A stretch of DNA of 53,463 nucleotides from Zygnema cylindricum (lineage: Eukaryota; Streptophyta; Zygnematophyceae; Zygnematales; Zygnemataceae), in the NCBI GenBank assembly GCA_037447655.1, contig JBBHKE010000673.1, forward strand, positions 30,001-83,463. Reading direction: 5' to 3'. Below are positions 45,754 to 53,463 of this stretch, one piece after another (position 1 is the stretch's first letter; each line of letters starts with the position of its first letter). The notes beneath the pieces are model-generated. The model had not been told where the DNA came from. It saw only the letters and a list, made by a program, of their open reading frames with translations, and did not search any database. The position numbers and the translations under genes are program-made.

Positions 45754-46810
45754 TGAAACTCTGAGACCTCCATAATTCCTCAGAGTGGACAGCTTCCAAA
45801 AAGCCTATAGGATAACCCTGACACCTTTGTGTTTCAGCAAAAACAACTGCCACTCTGGCAAAAAAGAACTCTGACCACCTTCACCCCTGTAAAGATAAGA
45901 CTCCATTGAGTCGATAGCAAAAAGAATCTATGAATTTGCTCTCGTGAGCAGTAAGTTATGGAGGTTCAAAGTTGACCTTTTGTACAGAAGCTCTCTGGGA
46001 GAGAGGGTCGTATCTCCTAATTTTTCTAAGTCGTATCTCTCTCACAGACTTGCTATGTACTGATGTACGGAGCAAATCAGATTGGAGTTCCGTACACAAA
46101 AGTATAGCTGCTGGTGTACTTTCTGTTCGGACACTGTACAACATGGCCTAAATGTCGACACGTGGTATGTCCGGATTCGCTCCCTTAATCCTCGGAGATG
46201 CCGCGATCCAATGTCATTCCGCCACGTGTCATCCGATGTGGCGATGACCAAAAACCGCCGAAATCCTCTTCCGCGATCTTGACGTTAATTTCGGCCGTCC
46301 GTTTTAATTCACATTTAATCGTAGCCGTAATAAAAACATGCGCGGTATTCGTTTCATTAAAGAAATAAATGCGCAGTATTGGTTTCTTATCCGTACCGTA
46401 ATCCGTACTTTTACATTACTGGATCTATGTATCCCGTAAACAGTTACAGTTAAATGAATTATCCTACCTGATAATGTTTAATTAAATATCAAACCATATA
46501 GTACGTAACACTAGTTAAAGACTTAACGGCTAAGGCTACCGGCTACCGGCTGTCTGCCGTCCGGTAGGTACCACGGTCAAATCCTGTGGTCGGCACATAC
46601 CTTTTAGTAAATAAACCTCTAACTAATATATATTTCCCGTAAACCTTTGGATAGCCTAGGTAACCATGGCTCTAGCTCCCTCTCCAATTTCTCAGTGACT
46701 GCGACAAGTTTGAGAGTTGGAGAGAGAAGTGAGAGGTAGACTGCCTCGGCTTCTTTCTATATTTTTATTTAGACCTAGAAAATACTTTAAATGGACCATT
46801 AATTTCTACA
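45754..46810 (-). mobile_element. Solo LTR in Copia E RNase H
   Basis: 1057 bp, on the minus strand TGTAGAAATTAATGG ... CTCAGAGTTTCA. The flanking 5-mers aaaaa (45749-45753) and gaaaa (46811-46815) are a one-mismatch target duplication. Excision restores the frame RLSF-LREK. The LTR contains the hairpin at 46555-46595, in which the outer stem is TGCCG/CGGCA and the T-stem is CCAC/GTGG, both different from the sister LTRs. Confidence 0.9.
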
Positions 46811-47073
46811 GAAAACTCAATCTTATGTCCATATGCTTAGCCTTGAAATGATGTTTTGGATTAGCTGTAATTGCTAGTGTTGGGTATGGAGGACCCATTG
46901 CCGATATTCGATATATATCGAATTTCATGTACCCGATATTCGATATATCGCTTCGATATATCGAATTTCAAATTATCGCGATATATCGCCAATATATCGT
47001 ATCGACGATATATCGAAAATGAAAATTTTAGAATTTTTTTTCATAACCCCCTCCCCCCCCCCCCCCCCCCGCT

Positions 47074-48063
47074 TGTTGAAATAAATGGTATTTTCTATGT
47101 TAGTTAAAAGATTTAAATAAGAGCAAGAAAAACAGAGGCAGCCTGCTTCTAGCTTCTCTCTCTAGCCCCCATACTTGTCGTAGTCACTGAAGGCTGGAGA
47201 GGAAGCTAGAGCCATGGCTGCCTATGCTCCTTCTAGAGTCAGAAGGCAGCCTTGGTAAACTTACCAAAAGGATTGACGGACCCAGGATTTGATCCTGGTA
47301 CCTACCATCCGTCAAAGTAGCCGTTAGTCTTACCCTGTAGTCTAAGACCAGTGCTGAAGTATATAGGGTACGATAGCTACTTAAAGATGACGAAAAAGAG
47401 AAGTTCGATTTACTGACAAACGGACCACAATCACACAGAGACAGTTAAAAATAGAATTACACCTGAAATGTACTACTTGTATTTTTAACGGTTATAAATT
47501 AAGGGCGACATTAATCTAACGACGGAGAAAGAAGCCGGCATCGCGGAATGGTCGATTTGGCGATTTTCGGTCACAACCACAACGGGTGACACGTGGCAAC
47601 ATGATATTGGATGACGGCATCTCCGGGACATATTATGGCGAACCCGGATATGGCAGGCGTCGTCTTTCTGGCCATATCGTACAATGGCCGTACAGAAAGT
47701 ACTTCGGACTAAGTACCTTTCTGTACTGTACACTCAATTGATTGGTTCCGTACATCAGTAGTAGAGGGTTTAGAGAGGGGTTTAGGACTTAGAAAATTAC
47801 AGATAGCCGCCTCTCTCTCAGAGGCCTTTTGTATAAAAAGGTCATCTTTGACCATTGATAATTAACTACTCAGGGGAGCAAATTCAAGGATTCTTTTTGT
47901 GGTAGACTCACGGGTGTCAACCCTTCCAAGGGGTGCAGTCTGGTCAGTTTGTATTCTGTCAGGGTGTCAGCAATATTCAGGCAAAGCTCAAAGAATTGAG
48001 GTTATCCTAGAGGCTTCTAGCAAGCTGCCTACTCTGAGTACCTATGGAGGTCTAAGAGTTGAA
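47074..48063 (+). repeat. 5' LTR of Copia G
   Basis: 990 bp, TGTTGAAATAAATGG ... agagttgaa (the last base pair of the ending is mutated from CA). It includes the hairpin at 47273-47315, a candidate TATA box gtataaaaagg at 47831-47841, and a gtacagaaagtactt block. Left target duplication CCGCT at 47069-47073. Confidence 0.92.
47273..47315. other. T-arm-like hairpin in LTR of Copia G
   Basis: Outer stem ttgacgga / tccgtcaa, inner stem ccagg/cctgg with a 7-base loop (atcaaat when read on the minus strand). The inner stem abuts the 3' strand of the outer stem with one base between, like the acceptor-T-arm half of a tRNA. Homologous hairpins occur at 51328-51366, 46555-46595, 38396-38442 and 19788-19829. 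Confidence 0.7.
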
Positions 48064-48078
48064 GGTTATGGGCCCACC
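48064..48078 (+). promoter_or_regulatory. Half-tRNA-iMet primer-binding site of Copia G
   Basis: GGTTATGGGCCCACC directly after the LTR, fully complementary to the plant initiator tRNA-Met anticodon stem-loop as I recall it. Its ATG (48068-48070) is in frame with gag and is the first usable start codon. Confidence 0.85.
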
Positions 48079-49755
48079 CTCTAGGGTGCCCATATTCAAT
48101 GGGACAGGGTTCATCTACTGGGAGAGTATGATGATGGGAGCCCTATGTGAGAAAAGATTTTGGGGAATAGTGAGTGGGCGAGTGAAGCGCCCATCCGGTC
48201 CTGCTATTCCTCCAAGGTTTGGAGGAAGCACATTTGGTAGAAAACCAGATCCATCGTCATCAGAGGAATCAGAAGACGGAGAAAGCATCGTGATGGAAAA
48301 AGGGAAAGAAAAAGAGAAATCCACACCTATAGCAACCGGATCTGCTTTCATGTCTGCTATATCGAGGAATGAGGAGAATGATATCGATACATGGGACTAC
48401 AACAACATGGCAGCCAAGCATTTTATCCTCCATCATCTCACACAAGGACTCGCTGGTCCTCATTTACAGGTGGAAAGGGCATCCGATCTGTGGGATGCGC
48501 TGATAGAGATGTACCGTAGCGGTACTATTCAGGAACAGAAGGTAGCAGACGAAAGGATCAATGGATACTCGCACAAAGGAGAGAAGATGCTCGATTTCTG
48601 CAATGAGCTGGCTATACTTTTCATGGAGTTAGAGTGTGCTGGAAAAGTAGAAATCGAGAAGGCAAAGGTACATTGTTTACTCATGAAACTACCCGATGAG
48701 TATGAGAACATTGTAAACCGGGTACAGGATCTACCGCACTCCAGGTGGATATGGAATTCAGTAGTTGGTATGATCCTCGTCCGAGAGAATACAATCAAAA
48801 TCCGAAGGGGAGTTAAGAACGGACAAGCCTTTGCGGCTGGAGCAAGTTGGAGAAACAAAGATTCATGGAAACCCCTTGGAAGTCATGGAAGGGAAGACCT
48901 GAAAAATCAATCGGATGAATCCGGAATGAGGGGACCAAAGGGGCTTTGTAACTTTTGTAAGAAACCCGGGCATTACATGGCAGAATGCACCAAACTGACC
49001 GAGCTTCGGATAAAGGAGGGGCAGACCGAGGGTCAAACACGAGGGAAGAAAAAGGCACTTGTCACACAGGTACTCGAGGAGGAATCCGATGAGGAGGACG
49101 ACGAACTTTTTTGGATGAGGAGTTGGAGGCAAAAACAGAAGTCGAAATTCCACGAACGCAGAAATGTGCTTTCGGTGGACTGAAAGGTGAAGGAGGCTGG
49201 ATTGTGGATTCAGGTGCATCTATGCACATGTGCAAAGATAAGCATCTGTTTACTAAGCTGAGAAAGATCCCTACTGTAGAGATTGAATATGGGGATGGGA
49301 GGGTAGTGACCACTACGTATGTAGGATCCGTAGATCTGAAAGTCGTAGTGGAAGGAAAAACATCAATAGTTACGTTCTCCGATGTATTTTTTATTCCGGA
49401 GTTAAACAAGAATCTTATCACTACGTCTGTATTAGATGATAAAGGATTTGAAACTAGCACTAGAAAAGGAGTCTTTACAGCTAGCTTTGAGGAAGATGTG
49501 TATTTCACTGCTGAGAAAGGTAGCCAAGGAATGTTCAGGCTTGCTTTAAGTAATGAAAAACTCAAACTTTACTATGCTGGTGTCAATGATATTATGTTGT
49601 GGCATAAGAGACTTGGGCATGTGAATCTAGATAAGTTAAGAGAAATGAAAAAGTTGGGAGTAGTTGAAGGGATACGCTTTGGGGAAAATGATAATGTGAG
49701 TGATTGTAGTGGGTGTGCTCAAGGTAACGCACACAGATTACCATTCCCAATCGGT
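48068..49755 (+). pseudogene. Copia G gag-protease-integrase N-terminus
   Basis: Gag probably starts at the ATG inside the primer site (MGPPSRVPIFNGTGFIYWES). It includes WDYNNMAAKHFILHHLTQGLAGPHLQVERASDLWDAL, MKLPDEYENIVNRV, and the zinc knuckle CNFCKKPGHYMAEC (CX2CX4HX4C, about residue 300). The gag frame ends at 49183. Protease continues in the -1 frame from 49111: GGWIVDSGASMHMCKDKH with the catalytic Asp, DVFFIPELNKNLITTS, then the integrase zinc region LWHKRLGHVNLDKL ... CSGCAQGNAHRLPF. The relative C keeps one frame through DDELLLDEEL, so the shift at the T-run near 49107-49112 is most simply a 1-bp deletion. Coding ends at the internal deletion at 49751. Confidence 0.9.
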
Positions 49756-50247
49756 CACAACCACAACGGGTGACACGTGGCAACATGATATTGGATGACG
49801 GCATCTCCGGGACATATTATGGCGAACCCGGATATGGCAGGCGTCGTCTTTCTGGCCATATCGTACAATGGCCGTACAGAAAGTACTTCAGACTAAGTAC
49901 CTTTCTGTACTGTACACTCAATTGATTGGTTCCGTACATCAGTAGTAGAGGGTTTAGAGAGGGGTTTAGGACTTAGAAAATTACAGATAGCCGCCTCTCT
50001 CTCAGAGGCCTTTTGTATAAAAAGGTCATCTTTGACCATTGATAATTAACTACTCAGGGGAGCAAATTCAAGGATTCTTTTTGTGGTAGACTCACGGGTG
50101 TCAACCCTTCCAAGGGGTGCAGTCTGGTCAGTTTGTATTCTGTCAGGGTGTCAGCAATATTCAGACAAAGCTCAAAGAATTGAGGTTATCCTAGAGGCTT
50201 CTAGCAAGCTGCCTACTCTGAGTACCTATGGAGGTCTCAGAGTTGCA
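49751..50247 (+). repeat. 3' LTR remnant of Copia G
   Basis: 497 bp equal to 47567-48063 of the 5' LTR, ending gagttgca. The junction with integrase coding sequence occurs within the shared word tcggtcac, consistent with a microhomology-mediated deletion. Confidence 0.93.
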
Positions 50248-50584
50248 CCGCTCCGTGGGGGGGGGGGGGGGGGGCAAAATATTTGTATGATTTTTCGTAC
50301 GATTCTCCGCACGCTTTTTTAGTACGGTTTTTCCGTACTCTGACTGTACGGATATGCAATTTTTGTGACATATATCGCGATAATTTATGTTGATCCCGGT
50401 ACGATATATCAAGGAATCTGCTCGATCGATATTCGATATATCGAATATCGAAATTATCGCCATATGAAACTACCCGATACCCAACACTAGTTATTACAAT
50501 GGCAGCTTGATTATCACAAAACACTTCATGCACTCTCTCCTTCATATACCCTAATTCTTGCAACAAGGATTTGACCCACATTAA

Positions 50585-51576
50585 TGCAACTCTAAGACCT
50601 CTATTGGTACTCAGAGTTGGTAGCTTAACAGAAGCCCTTAGGATAGCCTCAATCCCTTTGTCTTTGTATGAGTATTAGTGACACCTTGACAGAATATTGA
50701 CTGACTAGACTTCACCCCTGTGAAAAGCAGACTCCCCAGAGTCTACTATAAAAAGAATTCTTGAATTTGCTCCTGAGTAGTTAATTATCAATGGTCAAAG
50801 ATGACCTTTTATACAGAAGCTTCTTGGGAGAGAGGCGGCTACTTCTAATTCTCCTAAGTCCGAATCCCCTCACTAATCCCTCTATTACTGAAGTACAGAG
50901 CCAATCTAATCACTGTACAATACAGAAATGTACTTGGCCTGGAGTACTTTATGTACGGCCATTGTACGACATGGCGAAGAAGACGACGCCTGCCATATCC
51001 GGGTTCGCCATGGTATGTCGCGAAGATGTCGCTATCCAATTTCATGTTGCCACGTGTCACTTGGTGTGGCTGTGATGGCAAACCGCCAAATCGTCCATTC
51101 CGCAATGCCGACTTCTTCCTTTCCCGTCCGATTGATAACGACCTTAATCCAGGACCGTTAAAAATACAAGTTGTATTTCCGATGTAATTCTATCTAACTA
51201 TTTTATGTGATTGTTGTCCGTTCGTCTGTTAAATGAACTTCTATATTTCCATATCGTTAAGTAGCTATCGTACCCTACATACTTCGAGTAGGTGCTAGGC
51301 TACATGGTAACGATACTAGGTTGTTTAGACGGACGGTAGGTACTAGGATCAAATCCTGGGTCCGTCAACCTTTTTGGAAAGTTTACAAAAAAGGCTGCCT
51401 TCTGACTCTAAGAGCAACATAGGCAGCCATGGCTCTAGCTTCCTTTCCAGCCTTTACTGACTACGGCAAGTATGGGGGCCAAAGAGAGAAGTTAGAAGCA
51501 GGCTTCCTCTGCTTTTTCCTCCTCATTTCAAATCAATTACGTAAACTAGAAAATACAAAAACTTTTAATTTCAACA
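50585..51576 (-). repeat. 3' LTR of Copia D
   Basis: 992 bp on the minus strand, TGTTGAAATTAAAAG ... CTTAGAGTTGCA with intact TG/CA ends. It is preceded in element sense by the polypurine tract aaaataacgggag. It holds the best-preserved hairpin (51328-51366). It inserts in the RNase H of Copia E with flank attaa (50580-50584); the other copy of the target duplication is beyond the window. Confidence 0.92.
51328..51366. other. T-arm-like hairpin in LTR of Copia D
   Basis: Plus strand: gacggac, an 8-base linker, ctagg-atcaaat-cctgg, then gtccgtc. The 7-bp outer stem is perfect and directly follows the 5-bp inner stem with its 7-base loop, the exact geometry of a tRNA acceptor stem stacked on a T-arm. 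There is no D-arm or anticodon arm, so this is not a tRNA gene. Confidence 0.75.
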
Positions 51577-53095
51577 CTCCCGTTATTTTCTAGTCACTTT
51601 TATGTTTAAGTCCACACTTTACTCTGCAAAAAAATAATTTAGGAGAAGCTACTGTCTTTGTCATCATGTCCGCCACCATCTCATTGTCTGGTCTATATTA
51701 TAGACTTATTATTTTGTTCTCCACCTTTTCCCTAACAAAGCTAAGTCTGATATCCATGTGCTTTGCTTTAAAGTGATGTTTAGGATTAGTATCAATTGCA
51801 ATTGCTGCTTGATTATCACAGAATATTTTCTGAATTCCACTCTTAAGATGCCACAATTCACCAAGCAAGGATTTGACCCACATTAATTCCTTCATTGCGG
51901 AGCAAGATGTTTTATACTCTGCCTCCATGGTGGACTGAGCAATGACCTTTTGTTGCTTACTGCTCCAGCAACAAGCACCATTCCCCACATACAACTCATA
52001 TCCAGATGTACATCTTCGCATCGGAGCATCCCCATAGCTGGCATCACTCCAAGTGTTGATGTCAGTGTTTTCCCCACCCAAATGCAGCCAAAGATCCCTA
52101 GTTCTTATGAGATATCTGAGGACATTCTTAGCTGCTTCCCAATTCCGTTTGGTAGGAGCATCCAGACTCCTACTTAGCACTCCTAAAGTCGCTGCCAAAT
52201 CCGGTCTGATACAATTCATAAAATAAATCAGACTGCCCATTAGCTGTTTGTAAAGGATAGTCTGCATAAACTTCTTCTCTTTTGGACCTAGTTTATCATA
52301 TAGAATTAGGATGTCTCTTTGCTCACTCCCCTCACTTCCCTTCTTTAGATCCATGGGAATTGTACAACTGTTGGCTTTGTCCATCTGAAAATTTTCTAAC
52401 TTATTTCCAATTGCCTCTTTTTACGTTAGTTTAATTATTCTCTTTTCTCTATCTCTTTGTACTTGTATTCCCAGAATATATCTTGCCTCCCTCATGTCCT
52501 TTATTTCAAATCTTCCCTTTAGATCTGTTTTAGTGTGTTGATTTTCTTCATTGACTTACTCAGAATAAGCAAATCATCAACGTAAATTGTAATAAAGATG
52601 ACACCTTCTTCATATTCAAAAACATAAATTGAATGATCTGAACTGATGCAGATGTATCCCTCACCGGTAAAGAACTCATCAAGTTTCTTATTCCATTATC
52701 TGGGCGCCTGTTTCAAACCATAGAGAGATTTGATCAGCCGACATACGTGTTTTTCCTCTCCGTGTTCCACGAATCCTTAAGGTTTTCGCATGAAGACATC
52801 CTCCTCTAGTTTTCCATGCAAGAAGGCTGTCTTGTTGTCCATCTGGTGTACTTCTATGTCTTCTACAACTGCCAGACAGAAAAGTATCTGGATTGAGGGA
52901 AATCTGACGACAAGAGCAAAAGTTTCTTTGTAGTCTATTCCCTCTTTCTGAATAAAACCTTTTGCCACTAACCGGGCCTTATACCGCTCAATAGTATTGT
53001 CCGGATGCAGTTTTAATTTGAAAACCCACTTACATCCAATTGGTTTTTGATCGGGTGGACAGTCCACCAACTCGCTGAAATTCTATGGGCTCCAT
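51577..53095 (-). pseudogene. Copia D reverse transcriptase/RNase H
   Basis: RT blocks PIGCKWVFKLKLHPDNTI, YKARLVAKGFIQKEGIDYKE and HQMDNKTAFLHGKLEEDVFM (53070-52777), then the YVDD box (near 52571-52585), then RNase H (52384-51698): WSDASYGDAPMRRCTSGYE, STMEAEYKTS, FCDNQAAIAID, KHHFKAKHMDIRLSFVREKVENK. A stop at 51698 and frameshifts between 52385 and 52776 disable it. Upstream coding sequence is cut near 53095 by another LTR. Family order and sequence agree with Copia E. Confidence 0.9.
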
Positions 53096-53463
53096 TGCCA
53101 CACACAATTTGCAGATCAAAAGAAGTTAATCTAGATAGTGTCGACTCTAAGTTTATATAAACCCAAATGATTAATCCTGACAATCAAAACCCCATTAAAG
53201 CTTCACCCCTGTGAAACAAGACTTTCTGTGTGCTCAGTTCCACCACAGAATGCAAAATTAGAATATGTGATTTGGATACATTCACCCACTTTTACTTTCC
53301 CTTTAGAAATGGAGCCACCCAAGCAAACAAAAACTATGACCGACTACACTCTTGTGTAGCAGGGACTCCCTTGAGTCCGCAGCAAAAAGTTTTACTGAAT
53401 TTGGTGAAATGAGTTGATAGTTATGGCTAGCCAAAGTTTGCCATTTATACAAGGTGCTCTCTG
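53096..53463 (-). repeat. LTR of a further Copia element (F), partial
   Basis: Begins at tgccacacac (53096) where the D reverse transcriptase frame ends. Contains family words gactcccttgagtccgcagcaaaaag and ttatacaaggtgctctctg that match the 3' parts of the other LTRs (for example 44710-44820). It runs off the window, so its full length and whether it is solo cannot be seen. The exact start is a best guess. Confidence 0.65.

Larger units (their letters stand above)
47074..50247 (+). mobile_element. Copia G, internally deleted element
   Basis: A young Copia insertion in the C/G-palindromic centre of a hAT-like element, with perfect CCGCT duplications (47069-47073, 50248-50252). It consists of the 5' LTR, primer site, gag, protease and the integrase N-terminus, then jumps directly into the second half of the 3' LTR (49751-50247). 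Integrase core, RT, RNase H, polypurine tract and the first ~493 bp of the 3' LTR are missing. The retained LTR halves differ at only about four or five of 497 positions. Confidence 0.93.
46875..50489. mobile_element. hAT-like element hosting Copia G
   Basis: Ends tagtgttgggtatgg / cgatacccaacacta, the same family as 7308-8150. The flanking octamers gtaattgc (46867-46874) and gttattac (50490-50497) each differ by one base from GTAATTAC, consistent with a decayed 8-bp duplication; the interrupted RNase H frame confirms the site. Without Copia G the element is about 436 bp, non-coding, and rich in atatcgatatatcg-type palindromes. Its centre is a C-run (47050-47070) and a G-run (about 50258-50274) separated by gctccgt, i.e. 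a long C/G palindrome. Confidence 0.9.
45584..50584 (-). pseudogene. Copia E RNase H, split in three pieces
   Basis: Piece 1 (50584-50498): WVKSLLQELGYMKE ... EVFCDNQAAIVIT. Piece 2 (46874-46811): TANPKHHFKAKHMDIRLSF. Piece 3 (45753-45584): LREKVENKIVNLVYKSDEEMVADMMTKP and the C-terminal tail. Between them lie the hAT-like element 46875-50489 and the solo LTR 45754-46810. Removing these and one copy of each target duplication gives a continuous Copia RNase H ending, parallel to that of element D. Upstream coding sequence is cut at 50584 by the LTR of D. Confidence 0.88.

Noticed and set aside
49105-49115. Programmed -1 frameshift between gag and protease in Copia G
   Set aside because: The related element C keeps a single frame across this point with one extra base, and the T-run does not fit a standard X-XXY-YYZ heptamer in the gag frame. 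A 1-bp deletion is simpler.

Overview
The window is nuclear DNA of a plant-type (streptophyte) eukaryote. The evidence is spliced genes with GT-AG introns, a plant-like GDP-L-fucose synthase exon, a plant-type GT92 glycosyltransferase gene, abundant Ty1/copia retrotransposons, and primer sites that fit the initiator tRNA-Met. I cannot name the species. A 10-N assembly gap lies at 8285-8294. Host genes occupy only the first 10.4 kb; almost everything after that is mobile or repetitive DNA.

Layout. 1-813: a repeat-bearing intron and the last exon of GDP-L-fucose synthase (+). 2575-3110: a 17-bp minisatellite. 4109-7066: five exons of a GT92 gene (-), with a 276-bp MITE in one intron. 7308-8150: a hAT-type element. 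8407-10395: a tandem partial copy of the GT92 gene (four exons of identical lengths, last exon missing). 11097-11875: a purine-only satellite block. 12.9-16.9 kb: hAT-like and TA-target MITEs. 17180-28190: two head-to-tail Copia elements (A and B, both on the minus strand) sharing one LTR. A is further broken by a solo LTR with a perfect target duplication and by a GC-rich 20-bp satellite. 29.3-37.9 kb: a MITE-rich belt (hAT-like with 8-bp TSD, Harbinger-like with TTA/TAA TSD, mariner-like with TA TSD), in places nested.

38189-53463 is a nest of LTR elements. Copia C (+) is interrupted by a non-coding LTR element with 1468-bp LTRs (39460-43322) and by Copia E (-). E is interrupted by a solo LTR, by a hAT-like element that itself carries Copia G (+), and by Copia D (-), which in turn carries another LTR (F). 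Most of these junctions were resolved from short target-site duplications and from restoring the interrupted reading frame.

The most notable signal is shared by the retroelements. Their primer-binding sites match the anticodon stem-loop of initiator tRNA-Met (half-tRNA priming, as in Drosophila copia and yeast Ty5), not the tRNA 3' end that plant Copia elements normally use. The roughly 1-kb LTR family also carries a tRNA T-arm-like hairpin enclosed by a second stem whose sequence changes between copies while pairing is kept. Together these suggest a group of autonomous and non-autonomous elements built around initiator-tRNA and tRNA-like structures.
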